A DNA stretch of 64,000 nucleotides from Stygiobacter sp. RIFOXYC2_FULL_38_25 (lineage in GTDB: Bacteria; Bacteroidota; Ignavibacteria; Ignavibacteriales; Melioribacteraceae), in assembly GCA_001803165.1 (NCBI GenBank), contig MHAZ01000021.1, positions 671,009 through 735,008 of the forward strand, written 5' to 3'. The translations under genes and the position numbers were made by a program. Positions 26,737 to 36,010 of the stretch are shown piece after piece. Within the stretch, counting starts at the first letter, position 1, and the number at the start of each line of letters is the position of its first letter. The notes under the pieces are model-generated. The model did not search any database. It was given only the letters and a program-made list of their open reading frames with translations, and was not told where the DNA came from.

Positions 26737-28032
26737 TTATATATTCAAAATTGCTTTAGCATAGTTTTCCCAACTCATATGCGCGGCTTGCTCGGCAACA
26801 CGTTCAGTAGGAATAGGATTATTTAAAAATTCTTTCATTACGTTGTACATCGAATCAATGTTATCCGGTTCGGCAAGATAACCATTATAACCATGCTTAA
26901 TCGTTTCCGGGAAATGCCCAACGCGCGTTGCCAATGTTGGTAGCTTAAAATTATACGCGATTGATTCTACACCGCTTGGAGTTGCTACCAGGTAAAACAA
27001 TACATTGCAATCAGCCACTTGAAAATACTTCGGCACTTCTTCATTGCCTACGTAACGGTTAACGACTACAACTTGATCTTTGATTCCAAGCTTTTCAATC
27101 AATTCAAGCGGACGGTAGTTGCTTTCGTCATCACTTGAACGGACAAGAATTTTCTTAGCCGCTCCAAATACTACTTTCTTAATTCTTGTACTTAGCTTGT
27201 TACTATCAAGCGTATTCCAGAAAGATTCGCCGACAATGAGAAGGGAAACATCATCTCTTTCATTTGTGAGTTTAGCAAATGCCGGAATAACATTGTGCAA
27301 TCCTTTGTACTTGCGGATGAATCCGAAGAAGAGAAAAACATGCTCTCGCAAACCAAGTTCTTGCTTAACTTTTTCTTTATCGAAATTCGGATCGGGAACA
27401 AACATATCATAAACCGGATGATAAAGCTGTATAACTTGTTGTTGGTTATTAGTTATTAGTGATTTGAGTTCATCCGCACTTGATTTTCGTTCACCGCTAA
27501 CCACAATATAGTTTTGTTTCGGAAAAATCTTTTTCAGTTCTTCAAAAGTTTTTAACGAGTGAACAATAAAACTATGCGGCTTCGAAAGCGCATATTGAAG
27601 CATTCGCTTGTCTATCAAGCTAACTTCTTTTTGCGCGACAACGTGAAGATCGAAAATTACTTCGCAATTGCATTCGTTTTTAACTTTGTTGGCAATCCAA
27701 CCCATAGGCAACCCTTGTATTGAGATTGCCCACTGGAACACAACAACATCGGGATTAATAGTTGCAATTGCATCTACTGTTTGATGCCATGAAAAAGGAT
27801 TGTTATAGTTGGTAATGTATTTAACTTTTATGTCTGTTCCTTCAAACAAATCTTTTTTGCTTGCGCGATCAATAAAATCTCTTGGTATGATTGAAGGATA
27901 TTGCTGAGTCCATGAAATGATATTTACTTCAGCGCCAAGTCTATCCAGTGCTTTTGCAAGCGATGTAGTATAATTTGCAATTCCACCTTTGAACTGCGGA
28001 CCCGGACCGAAGATTACAACTCTTTTATGCAT
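26737..28032 (-). CDS. Family 4 glycosyltransferase (GT-B)
   Basis: 431 aa. It opens 'VVIFGPGPQFKGGIANYTTSLAKALDRLGAEV', the Gly-rich acceptor loop of GT4 enzymes. The donor domain contains 'VFLFFGFIRKYKGLHNVIPAFAKL', 'VVVNRYVGNEEVPKYFQVADCNVLFYLVATPSGVESIAYNFKLPTLATRVG' and the ExxxE-like segment at SGVES. The insert around residue 190 (ITNNQQQVIQ) looks like translated repeat DNA. It is probably cotranscribed with the YfhO-like gene 74 bp downstream. Confidence 0.88.
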   Translation of the reverse strand: MHKRVVIFGPGPQFKGGIANYTTSLAKALDRLGAEVNIISWTQQYPSIIPRDFIDRASKKDLFEGTDIKVKYITNYNNPFSWHQTVDAIATINPDVVVFQWAISIQGLPMGWIANKVKNECNCEVIFDLHVVAQKEVSLIDKRMLQYALSKPHSFIVHSLKTFEELKKIFPKQNYIVVSGERKSSADELKSLITNNQQQVIQLYHPVYDMFVPDPNFDKEKVKQELGLREHVFLFFGFIRKYKGLHNVIPAFAKLTNERDDVSLLIVGESFWNTLDSNKLSTRIKKVVFGAAKKILVRSSDDESNYRPLELIEKLGIKDQVVVVNRYVGNEEVPKYFQVADCNVLFYLVATPSGVESIAYNFKLPTLATRVGHFPETIKHGYNGYLAEPDNIDSMYNVMKEFLNNPIPTERVAEQAAHMSWENYAKAILNI

Positions 28033-28128
28033 TAGACTCGGAAGTATTGAGTAGTTAGTATTTAGTAATTAGACAAAACCTTTTCATTTTACATTAGATC
28101 CTTCACGTTTCACCTATACCTTTTTCGT

Positions 28129-29178
28129 CTATTGGTTTGCGTTTTGAACAGCAACATCATAAACACGCTTCATACCTTCTTCAACGCTAATCTTAGGTTC
28201 CCAGCCGAGAGTTTCTTTTACAAAGCTCATATCGCAATAGCGTGAGTGAACGCCCATTGGTTTATCAACGAGAGGTTTAATAGTTGGTTCGTAACCGGCA
28301 AAACCGCTGAACACTTTTATCAAATCTATAAACGATGTTAATCTTCCGGAACCTATGTTAATTGCGGTACCATCATGAATTTTATCCATCGCTAAAAACA
28401 TACAATCCATTACATCATCAATATGAACAAAGTCTCTACCTTGCTGGCCGGTGCCCCAAACGACAAACGGATCTTCCTTCTTTGCTGCGCGCATTGCAAT
28501 TGCCGGAACGGGATAAGTTAAATCTTGGTCTTCACCGTAACCGCTAAAAGGACGAATGCACACAATAGAAATTCCGTAATTGCGAGCCGCTATCTTTGCT
28601 AAAAACTCGCCGGTCATTTTTGTCCAGCCGTAAGTTAAGTCCGGCATACCAAGTGTAAAGCCATCAATGTTGATATCTGCTTCTTTCAGGGCAACGGCTT
28701 CGCTTTCCGTCTGCATATTAATTGGATAAGCTGCTGATGAACTTGGATACATCACACGTTCCGGTTTTGCTTTCGCAATCCAGTTAAAGAACTCGGCATC
28801 AATTGCCAGATCGAGCGCAACCGCCATAGGATCGCCTTCTATCTTTGCGCGTCCGCCAACAATTGCGGCAAAGTGAAACGCATCGCCGAAGCGTTCAATC
28901 TTCAAACCAAATTCTGTTTCCAGCCATTTTGGTTCTTCTTGAATCTTAGTTAAGAATTTTCTGAAATCCAATTTGAAAAAGTAGAGCCGTTCTTCCTTTC
29001 CAAAAACTTCTATGTCGTTAAGCTTTTTTGTAGTTGTATCTTGCAGCCATGTTGATGGATGTGTTCCAACGGAAAGATCATCAACCATAATTACATTATC
29101 GTTGGTTCTCTTTAAAAGTTGTTTAACAGTGTTGCGCCCAACAAACCCGCAAGCGCCGGAAACGAGATGAAATTTCAT
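28129..29178 (-). CDS. NAD-dependent epimerase/dehydratase (extended SDR)
   Basis: 349 aa. The N-terminus has the Rossmann motif GACGFVG, followed by 'IMVDDLSVGTHPSTW'. The catalytic site is visible as 'MYPSSSAAYP' (Ser) and YGWTK (Tyr-x3-Lys). 'IVCIRPFSGYGEDQD' and 'GTGQQGRDFVHIDDV' are typical of nucleotide-sugar epimerases and reductases such as GDP-mannose or UDP-sugar enzymes. It probably makes a nucleotide sugar for the glycan locus. The exact substrate cannot be read from the sequence. Confidence 0.88.
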   Translation of the reverse strand: MKFHLVSGACGFVGRNTVKQLLKRTNDNVIMVDDLSVGTHPSTWLQDTTTKKLNDIEVFGKEERLYFFKLDFRKFLTKIQEEPKWLETEFGLKIERFGDAFHFAAIVGGRAKIEGDPMAVALDLAIDAEFFNWIAKAKPERVMYPSSSAAYPINMQTESEAVALKEADINIDGFTLGMPDLTYGWTKMTGEFLAKIAARNYGISIVCIRPFSGYGEDQDLTYPVPAIAMRAAKKEDPFVVWGTGQQGRDFVHIDDVMDCMFLAMDKIHDGTAINIGSGRLTSFIDLIKVFSGFAGYEPTIKPLVDKPMGVHSRYCDMSFVKETLGWEPKISVEEGMKRVYDVAVQNANQ

Positions 29179-29274
29179 GCTAATTAGTCCTTAGAGTTGA
29201 GGCAAAAATAAGAATTTTATTTAAAGGAAGAAGGTGCAATACGATAGTAATAAAGGTGGATTAAAATGGAGAAA

Positions 29275-29299
29275 AGCTTTTGGTTTAGCACCAAAAGCT
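29275..29299 (-). terminator. Hairpin terminator after the GT2 gene
   Basis: A 10-bp stem, AGCTTTTGGT / ACCAAAAGCT, with a 5-nt loop begins at the stop codon of the GT2 gene and is followed on the minus strand by TTTTCTCC. It separates the GT2 gene from the SDR gene. Confidence 0.7.
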
Positions 29300-30419
29300 A
29301 TTTTTTCTCTTTGATTATATACTCTTTCTCGGAATGTGTATTGTGAACAATCAACTCGCCGATTAAGCCAATGGCAAAAAATTGTACGCCAACGATTATG
29401 AGCAAGATTCCCAAGAAGAAAATCGGTCGGTTGTTGATGCCGATATTATAAACAAGCTTTTCAATTGTTAACCAAACGCTGATTCCAATTCCAACCAAAG
29501 TAGAAAGCGCTCCAACAAAGCCAAACAAATGCATCGGGCGCTTGATAAAACGGATTGTAAAGCTAACAGTGATTAGATCAATAAAGCCTTTGAAGAAACG
29601 GGAAATACCAAATTTTGTTTTTCCGTAACGGCGGGGATGATGCTTGACCACAATTTCTGCAACTGAAAAACCTTGCCAGCCGGCAAGAACCGGAATGTAA
29701 CGGTGCATTTCGCCGTAAACATCAACAGTTTGCACAACTGCTTTACGGTATGCTTTAAGTCCGCAGTTGAAATCGTGAATTTTTATTCCCGTAAGTAATC
29801 TTGTGGTAAAGTTGAAAAACTTGGAAGTAATTTTTTTGATGAATGGATCGAAACGTTTCTTCTTCCAGCCGGAAACTAAATCGTAACCTTCTTCAAGTTT
29901 CTTTAGCAAGTTTGGAATTTCCGCCGGATCGTCTTGCAAGTCCGCATCCATAGTAATTACCGCATCGCCGGTAACATGCTTAAACGCAACCTGAAGCGCT
30001 GCGCTCTTGCCGTAATTTGTTCTAAAGCTATAGTAATGAACTTTGTTATCTGTACGCGCAATCTCTTTTATAATAGATAAAGATTTATCCCGGCTTCCGT
30101 CATCAATAAAAAGAATTTCATAATCGCAAGAAACTGTTTTTAGCGCTTTTCTAATTTCTTGATAAAGAGGGCGCAAAGATTCTTCTTCGTTAAGAAGGGG
30201 AACCACAATAGAAACTTTTTTAAAACTTACAGTCTGAACAATTACCGGCTGCTGCATCGGGGGCTGGTTTGGTGTTTGTCCGGTAGGTTTTCTGTTCTGA
30301 TTATAGTTGCGTCTATAATATGGGCGTCTATAAGGCTTTTTTTGTTGTCCTTGCTGCTGCGGTTGATTTTGAGTGTTTTGTGGCTCTGTTTTCTGTTGTT
30401 CGTCCAAATTGTCTTCCAT
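29298..30419 (-). CDS. Family 2 glycosyltransferase, polyprenyl-phosphate type, with Gln/Asn/Pro-rich N-terminus
   Basis: 373 aa. Residues ~1-60 are a low-complexity Gln/Asn/Pro/Arg tail. The GT-A domain follows ('VSIVVPLLNEEESLRPLYQEI', 'FIDDGSRDKS', DADLQDDPAEIP) with a C-terminal 'RYGKTKFGISRFFKGFIDL'. Two membrane helices are near 290-310 and 330-360. This is the DPM1/ArnC/GtrB layout, which transfers a sugar to undecaprenyl or dolichyl phosphate on the cytoplasmic face. The start is weakly supported (no clear ribosome binding site). The Gln/Asn tail is unusual for the family. Confidence 0.88.
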   Translation of the reverse strand: MEDNLDEQQKTEPQNTQNQPQQQGQQKKPYRRPYYRRNYNQNRKPTGQTPNQPPMQQPVIVQTVSFKKVSIVVPLLNEEESLRPLYQEIRKALKTVSCDYEILFIDDGSRDKSLSIIKEIARTDNKVHYYSFRTNYGKSAALQVAFKHVTGDAVITMDADLQDDPAEIPNLLKKLEEGYDLVSGWKKKRFDPFIKKITSKFFNFTTRLLTGIKIHDFNCGLKAYRKAVVQTVDVYGEMHRYIPVLAGWQGFSVAEIVVKHHPRRYGKTKFGISRFFKGFIDLITVSFTIRFIKRPMHLFGFVGALSTLVGIGISVWLTIEKLVYNIGINNRPIFFLGILLIIVGVQFFAIGLIGELIVHNTHSEKEYIIKEKK

Positions 30420-30531
30420 CGTTTATCTTGTGATAAAGTTACTTTATTTAAGCCAAAGTTAAAAGTAAACAGAGCTAAATGCAATTTGACACTGCCCTGC
30501 ACAATCTTTAGCTTTCCTATAAGAGAAAATT

Positions 30532-30873
30532 ATGGGACACATAATATTTTGGGCTATCATTCGCACAGCAGTTTTAATTCCAACGCTGTGGGTAATTTAT
30601 AATTATATAGATTATAGATACTGGTGGTGGCTTGTAATTATGTCTGTGTACGCCGTGATAATTTATCCGATTACAATCCAGTACAGGATTTTTTACGATG
30701 AGAACAAAGAAATAATTGAACAAACGCTTTGCACTTCTTGCAAGCATTTTGATAAAACCGCCGTGTTATGCATGAAGCTTGATAAGCACCCAACTCTTAA
30801 AGTTCTTCCTTGCGAAGGATTAGAGTGGGAACCAATTGGAAGCTCAAATGAACAAAAAGAAATCAATACATAG
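30532..30873 (+). CDS. Small membrane protein with Cys-rich tail, unknown
   Basis: 113 aa. Two membrane helices occupy residues ~1-55 (ILFWAIIRTAVLIPTLWVIY and WWWLVIMSVYAVIIYPITI). A short cytoplasmic or periplasmic tail has Cys in CTSCKHF...VLCMKL...LPCEG, which could bind a metal. AAGAG upstream supports the ATG at 30532. It overlaps the next gene by 26 bp in another frame. I recognise no family. Confidence 0.6.
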   Translation: MGHIIFWAIIRTAVLIPTLWVIYNYIDYRYWWWLVIMSVYAVIIYPITIQYRIFYDENKEIIEQTLCTSCKHFDKTAVLCMKLDKHPTLKVLPCEGLEWEPIGSSNEQKEINT

Positions 30874-31087
30874 TAAAGAACTTGCAGTTAAGAATAATAT
30901 TGCCTTTTGCGCCGAATGCGGCGAAGAGCTTGATCTGTTTGGAGTGAGCGGAGAAGTTGACGAAGCAAAGGTGAAAGAGCGGCACAAACGCTGCAAAGAA
31001 AAGGGAAAGTTCAAAGGTGATGTTTGTTCGATGATGTTTATTTCTGTAGATGCTGAACTCCCGCCTCTTTCCGAAGAAGATGATTAG
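30848..31087 (+). CDS. Small zinc-ribbon-like protein
   Basis: About 79 aa, soluble and charged. It has two Cys pairs (AFCAECGEEL and, distally, RCKEKG...DVCSMM), consistent with a treble-clef or zinc-ribbon. The ATG at 30848 is preferred over an upstream TTG. The gene is probably coupled to the membrane protein before it, with which it shares Cys-rich character. Its 3' 50 bp overlap the end of the convergent btuF-like gene. No function is known. Confidence 0.55.
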   Translation: MNKKKSIHSKELAVKNNIAFCAECGEELDLFGVSGEVDEAKVKERHKRCKEKGKFKGDVCSMMFISVDAELPPLSEEDD

Positions 31088-31967
31088 ACAAATCCGCCAA
31101 AGCTTCTATAAAACGTGGACCCGGGCGCAAATACAAATCCCTATCAATAAAAATTACGTTGTTGTTTTTAATGGCTTTCAACTGTCTCCATTCCGGATAC
31201 GCTTCTTTCAACATTTCAATTGTATCGCCGCCCCCGGTTGGATAAATAATATAATCCGGATCGCGTTTTAGAATTTCTTCTCTATTAAAAATTGGGTAAT
31301 TAAGTTTAGAATCCTCGGCAATATTTTTGAGTCCGCAGAACTGCAGATACTCGTTTATAAAAGTGTTTTCTCCGGCAAGCATAATCGGGCGGAGCTCCAC
31401 CAAGAACATTGCCGTTTTGTTTTGGGATTTTTGTGTTGCGGTAATTGATTGCAGAGTAGAATCCCATTTAGCAAGCGCGGTTTCAGTTTTATGTGTTACG
31501 CCGAAAATCTTTCCAAGATCGGAATAGGTTTTTCTTATTCCTTTATAGTTGCGCGGATTGGAAACGAAAACTTTCAAGTCAAGTTCGTGAAATTTATCGT
31601 ATGTGCCTTTAGTGTTTCCTTCAACGGTGATGAAGATTAAATCCGGCTTTAGCAAAACAATTTTCTCAAAGTTAAACGTAAGCATATCGCCAACTTTTTC
31701 AATCTTCTGTGCTTGGGGCGGATAGTTGCAGTACATTGTGTTTCCAACCATATTATTTTCCAAACCCAGCGAGTAAAACATTTCAGTCAAGTTTGGCGCC
31801 AGCGATATTATTCTTTGAGGCGCTTTCTCAAAGGTAAAAATATTTCCCAGATCATCTGTTATTGTGTTTTTACCGGCGGATTGTTTATTGTTGTTTGTAC
31901 AAGAGATGAGCAAGAAAGAAAAAATCATAATTGTAAAAATGTGCTTCGCTATTCTCGATGTATGCAT
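31038..31967 (-). CDS. ABC-type cobalamin/metal-chelate substrate-binding lipoprotein (BtuF-like)
   Basis: 309 aa. An N-terminal lipoprotein signal ends in LLISC. The mature part has the TroA/BtuF helical-backbone fold: 'ITDDLGNIFTFEKAPQRIISLAPNLTEMFYSLGLENNMVGNTMYCNYPPQAQKIEKVGDM' and 'ILKRDPDYIIYPTGGG'. Such proteins bind vitamin B12 or siderophore-type ligands for an ABC importer. No permease or ATPase gene is adjacent, so it is an orphan here. Ligand identity is inference from family resemblance. Confidence 0.85.
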   Translation of the reverse strand: MHTSRIAKHIFTIMIFSFLLISCTNNNKQSAGKNTITDDLGNIFTFEKAPQRIISLAPNLTEMFYSLGLENNMVGNTMYCNYPPQAQKIEKVGDMLTFNFEKIVLLKPDLIFITVEGNTKGTYDKFHELDLKVFVSNPRNYKGIRKTYSDLGKIFGVTHKTETALAKWDSTLQSITATQKSQNKTAMFLVELRPIMLAGENTFINEYLQFCGLKNIAEDSKLNYPIFNREEILKRDPDYIIYPTGGGDTIEMLKEAYPEWRQLKAIKNNNVIFIDRDLYLRPGPRFIEALADLSNHLLRKEAGVQHLQK

Positions 31968-32123
31968 TTTGCTTCTATCTTAGTTAATAGTAATGGGAAT
32001 ATAAAACAACTTGGCTGTTTAGAGATTGTTGTTTCTTGTTAACAATTTCACAACCGAAATTTAACCATTGGTTAACTAAACATATAACCTAAAAGGTTAG
32101 ATTGACAAATAAAATTGGTGGAT

Positions 32124-32786
32124 ATGATTAAAAACCTTCTGATTCTTTTGCTAGCCTCTTATTCAGTATTGAGCGCAACCGATAAACCCGCAAAGAAAAT
32201 TTATGGCAAAGAACTCTTTCCTCTCAGCGGAACTACGAAGTATATATATGATTCATCATTTGGCGACGCTACAACAAAAGTTGCATTAGCCAACGGATTG
32301 ATTGAAAACAAAAGCGAAGCCGATAATTTCAAGTATCAGCAAAAATTAGAAATGCGGGAAAACGGTTTGTTTATTCACGAAACATATCAATATATAAAGC
32401 TGCTTCTATTTATTAAAAAGGAAAGCCGGGTAACTTACAATAAACCATTTCAACGCTACTCGTTTCCGTTGTTTGTAGGCAAAGAATGGAACGATGAAGC
32501 AATTGAATACATAGACGGCGATTCAAATAAAGTTAGTTTAATTGGAAAAGTTTTAGCCGAAGAGGAAATAGCAACTAAAGCCGGAAAGTTTACCGCGCTG
32601 AAAATTCAAACGGCAATTGAATCTGAGACGGGAGCTAAAAATATTGTTACGGAGTGGATTGCAGCAAGTACAGGACTTGTTAAAGCACGAATCGAAATAA
32701 AGGGGGGTGGGCTAATGGGCTTTGCGCGTGATATACTTGGCTACGGAACAATCAATTTTGAGCTCAAAGAAATTTTGTATAAGTAG
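32124..32786 (+). CDS. Exported protein of unknown function
   Basis: About 220 aa with a signal peptide (hydrophobic LLILLLASYSVLSA, cleavage near residue 18). The mature part is beta-rich ('KKIYGKELFPLSGTTKYIYDSSFGDATTKV', 'SFPLFVGKEWNDEAIEY', 'GKFTALKIQTAIESETG'). This resembles DUF3108-like periplasmic proteins in overall style, but I cannot confirm the family. The ATG at 32124 with GGTGG upstream is preferred over a TTG 9 bp earlier. It stands alone, divergent from the btuF-like gene. Confidence 0.55.
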   Translation: MIKNLLILLLASYSVLSATDKPAKKIYGKELFPLSGTTKYIYDSSFGDATTKVALANGLIENKSEADNFKYQQKLEMRENGLFIHETYQYIKLLLFIKKESRVTYNKPFQRYSFPLFVGKEWNDEAIEYIDGDSNKVSLIGKVLAEEEIATKAGKFTALKIQTAIESETGAKNIVTEWIAASTGLVKARIEIKGGGLMGFARDILGYGTINFELKEILYK

Positions 32787-32985
32787 AAACATAAGTGGTT
32801 AATCTATTCGGACTCACATCTAACAAACATAGCCGTTTCCACTTGATTAGATTCCTTTGTACCTCATTACAGATATTTTGCCCGCCGCTTACCTTTCATC
32901 GCTTTTTGGTTGACATTCCAACAAATGATTTTTAGGTTCTACCCCGTTATCTAAAAATTTCTTCCACAAACTATCGAGTCGAAAA

Positions 32986-34533
32986 ATGAGCAGTCAACTC
33001 TGGACAAGAAAACCAGTAGAACATTTTGAAGCTGAAATGAAGGAGAGTAAACTAAGCCGCGTACTGAGCAAGTTTGGTTTAACTTCTCTTGGTGTTGGGG
33101 CAATTATTGGCGCGGGCATTTTTGTTATGACCGGCGTTGGTGCTAAAGAATATGCGGGTCCGGCATTAGCACTTTCATTTGTTGTAGCCGGAATAGGATG
33201 TACTTTTGCTGCATTATGTTATGCGGAATTTGCATCGTTCCTTCCGGTTGAAGGTTCTGCGTATGCTTATTCTTATGCAACAATTGGAGAGCTTTTTGCG
33301 TGGATTATAGGATGGGATTTAATTTTAGAATATGGGATGGCAGCTTCCGCGGTTGCTGTAGGCTGGTCCGGTTATCTAAATAAATTTTTACACCTCTTCA
33401 ATGTAAGGCTTCCAATCTGGCTGATGAACGACCCCTTTACCGCAAAAGAAGCTATTGCCGATGCAACACAAAAAGGAACACTTAATACTCTCGCATCTCA
33501 ATACTCCGATATTTCAATGCCAACTATTATGGGTTTTGATTTTGCTTGGAACGTTCCGGCATTTTTAATTATCTGGATTCTTACAGCTATTCTTGTAAGA
33601 GGAATTAAACAAGCCGCAAACACCAACAACTTGATGGTTGTAATAAAAGTTGTGGTGGTTTTCTTTATAATAATTTTGGGCGCGCAGTATATCAATGTAG
33701 ATAACTGGAGCCCTTTCATTCCGGAAAGAGGCGCATACACGGATGCCTTAGGTAACTCACACCATGCTTACGGAATGCTGGGAATTGTTGCCGGCGCGGC
33801 GTATATCTTTTTCGCTTACATAGGCTTCGATACTGTTTCTACTCACGCGGGGGAGGCAAAGAATCCTCAAAAAGATGTTCCGTTCGGAATTATCGCATCA
33901 CTAATTGTTTGTACAATCCTTTATATTCTTGTTGCTCTTGTTCTAACCGGAATGGTTAATTATAAAGATATTGATATCACCGCTCCTATTGCTGCTGCGT
34001 TTGGAGCCGTGGGTCTGAAGTATGCAGTATTCATCATTTCAGTAGCAGCTATTGCCGGACTTACATCTGTAACAATTGTAATGTTACTCGGTCAATCCAG
34101 AATATTCTATGCAATTTCTAAAGATGGTTTGTTGCCAAAGAAAACTTTTGGCGAGGTTCATCCAAAATTTCATACACCATGGAAATCAAATTTATTGATC
34201 GGAGGAATTGTTTCTTTCATAGCGGCGTTTACTCCAATTGATTCAATTTCCAAAATGGTAAATATTGGAACACTTTTGGCTTTTGTAATTGTATGCATAG
34301 CCGTTTGGGTAATGCGCAAGAAAGAACCTACACGCCACCGCCCATTTAAAACTCCTGCTATTTGGTTTGTAGCACCAATGGGTGTTCTTTTTAATCTTGG
34401 TATGATGCTGACATTAGAATGGCAAAACTGGGCACGGCTTGTTGGCTGGCTGGCAATCGGGTTGATTATCTATTTCGCTTATGGTAAGAAACATAGTGTT
34501 ATGGCAAAAATTATGGCAAAAGAAAAAGCTTAA
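32986..34533 (+). CDS. APC-family amino acid permease (CAT type)
   Basis: 515 aa with about 12 membrane helices. The APC signature helix 1 'LGVGAIIGAGIFVMTGV' lies at ~35-50, and 'FLPVEGSAYAYSYATIGELFAWIIGWDLILEY' is typical of the cationic/neutral amino acid transporter (CAT, YfnA-like) branch. It would import amino acids by H+ symport or exchange. No specificity residues can be assigned with confidence. A hairpin terminator follows at 34556. Confidence 0.92.
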   Translation: MSSQLWTRKPVEHFEAEMKESKLSRVLSKFGLTSLGVGAIIGAGIFVMTGVGAKEYAGPALALSFVVAGIGCTFAALCYAEFASFLPVEGSAYAYSYATIGELFAWIIGWDLILEYGMAASAVAVGWSGYLNKFLHLFNVRLPIWLMNDPFTAKEAIADATQKGTLNTLASQYSDISMPTIMGFDFAWNVPAFLIIWILTAILVRGIKQAANTNNLMVVIKVVVVFFIIILGAQYINVDNWSPFIPERGAYTDALGNSHHAYGMLGIVAGAAYIFFAYIGFDTVSTHAGEAKNPQKDVPFGIIASLIVCTILYILVALVLTGMVNYKDIDITAPIAAAFGAVGLKYAVFIISVAAIAGLTSVTIVMLLGQSRIFYAISKDGLLPKKTFGEVHPKFHTPWKSNLLIGGIVSFIAAFTPIDSISKMVNIGTLLAFVIVCIAVWVMRKKEPTRHRPFKTPAIWFVAPMGVLFNLGMMLTLEWQNWARLVGWLAIGLIIYFAYGKKHSVMAKIMAKEKA

Positions 34534-34555
34534 CATAAAATGAACTTTTAACCTG

Positions 34556-34575
34556 GAGCCCGCAATAGCGGGCTC
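34556..34575 (+). terminator. Hairpin terminator after the amino acid permease gene
   Basis: A perfect 8-bp stem GAGCCCGC / GCGGGCTC has the loop AATA and is followed by TGCTGTTTTGTT. It lies between the convergent permease and GT4 genes and can serve both. Confidence 0.75.
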
Positions 34576-34617
34576 TGCTGTTTTGTTATAGATGTAAATA
34601 TTTGCCCGATTGAGAAA

Positions 34618-35721
34618 TTACTTTACCGAAGCAATCGGAGCGGCAATAGCGTAGGTGTTCATACAGCTTTGGTAAACTGAAATTGTTTTAGATATAACAG
34701 CATCGGAATCGTAATCGTAATCTACTTTGACCTCTTTTGCTAGTTGAACAGCCTGTTCTTTATAATATTCATATCGGTCGAACAATTGTAAAATGCTTTG
34801 TACTATTTGATCTCTAGATGGTGGCGGATCATCAACCGAAACAAAATTATTATCGCGCATATATCTATAATTTTCCGAGCAAATTATTCTGCACAAGTGT
34901 TTTCTGTTGGCAGAGATTACCGGAATGCCGAGCGACAAAGCTTGCATAGCAACTCTGCCAACTCCAATTACTAATCCGGCTTTCGAAATAATTTCCATAA
35001 TGTTTTTTTTATATCCTAAAACCTGAACAGCTTCAACTCCAAACCCGGAATTTATTTTTGTCGCTGTCTTTTTTAGACAATAAAAACTATTTCCGTCTCC
35101 AACAATTTGTATTGAAATGTTCTTATTGTAATTACGTAGTAACGGGATTACTTGGGTAAGTAATAATTGAATGAATGAGTAATGACCTCTGTCAACGCGG
35201 CATGCATATACAATTCTGTTTTTATCATATTGTTCGGAATAAAAACCGATTCCCGGAAGCGGATTAAGGATTAACTCGGTTTTATTTTTTAGTAAAGGAA
35301 TTCTTTGAGAACCGGTAAAGCTATTTTGGGAAATGACAATTACTTTACTCAATTGCTTTTGAATGAATTCCAAGCCTACTTCTTTTTTTAATAATCCATG
35401 AATAGTCGCAATCACAGGAACGTCGGCTAACAAACCGGTTATACATGCCGCCAGAATTGGAGAATTCTGATGAGCGTGAATCAAATCTATTTTTTCTTTT
35501 CTTGTTAGTCTAATCAAAAGAAGTACATTAAAAGGAAGTAAAAAATTTTTAAAATAAACCGGGTGAGTTTTTATCTCGGGATGAAGTTCCGAAATTTTTC
35601 GACCACGCTTGCATACAAGATGAATTTCAATTCCGCGAGCACATAAACTATTTGCTAATTCAAGCACGTGATCTTCAGCGCCCCCAATTTCAAATCGTTT
35701 AATCAGCATCAAGATCTTCAT
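34618..35721 (-). CDS. Family 4 glycosyltransferase (GT-B)
   Basis: About 367 aa. It opens 'MLIKRFEIGGAEDHVLELANSLCARG', the GGAE loop typical of GT4 enzymes, and has 'DLIHAHQNSPILAACI', 'IVYACRVDRGHYSFIQLL' and 'AGLVIGVGRVAMQALSLGIPVISANR'. Several possible starts exist (TTG 35748, ATG 35727, ATG 35721). I give the ATG that begins directly at the conserved N-terminus; none has a strong ribosome binding site. It is monocistronic and lies just outside the tRNA-Lys island. Confidence 0.85.
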   Translation of the reverse strand: MKILMLIKRFEIGGAEDHVLELANSLCARGIEIHLVCKRGRKISELHPEIKTHPVYFKNFLLPFNVLLLIRLTRKEKIDLIHAHQNSPILAACITGLLADVPVIATIHGLLKKEVGLEFIQKQLSKVIVISQNSFTGSQRIPLLKNKTELILNPLPGIGFYSEQYDKNRIVYACRVDRGHYSFIQLLLTQVIPLLRNYNKNISIQIVGDGNSFYCLKKTATKINSGFGVEAVQVLGYKKNIMEIISKAGLVIGVGRVAMQALSLGIPVISANRKHLCRIICSENYRYMRDNNFVSVDDPPPSRDQIVQSILQLFDRYEYYKEQAVQLAKEVKVDYDYDSDAVISKTISVYQSCMNTYAIAAPIASVK

Positions 35722-35937
35722 TTGCATCAAACCCGATGAACGATTCAAAATACTGATTTAACCAAGGAACTCAAATAATTTATTTTTGAAAAAACTTTCA
35801 TTTAAGATAATGTGTACAAATTATATCCTAAGCAAAAATTTTCACGTGGCTAATTCGAAAAATATCTTTTAAGGTAAAATATAAAGTAAACATTCCTCGG
35901 ATTTTGCCGCATTACTAAATTTCCTTATTTTTGCCAC

Positions 35938-36010
35938 GCTTCCTTAGCTCAGTTGGTAGAGCATATGACTCTTAATCATCAGGTCGGGGGTTCGAATCCC
36001 CCAGGGAGCA
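35938..36010 (+). tRNA. tRNA-Lys (anticodon CUU)
   Basis: A 73-nt cloverleaf is read directly. The 7-bp acceptor is GCTTCCT paired with AGGGAGC. The D-arm is GCTC-AGTTGGTAGA-GAGC-like. The anticodon loop is CTCTTAA with anticodon CTT. The T-arm is GGGGG-TTCGAAT-CCCCC, with discriminator A. CCA is not encoded. Its 3' end is the left boundary of the putative genomic island: the last ~12 nt and the following DNA recur at 63733. Confidence 0.96.

Noticed and set aside
31968..32123. Possible cobalamin riboswitch upstream of the btuF-like gene
   Set aside because: The gap is too short and AT-rich and shows no B12-box-like sequence.
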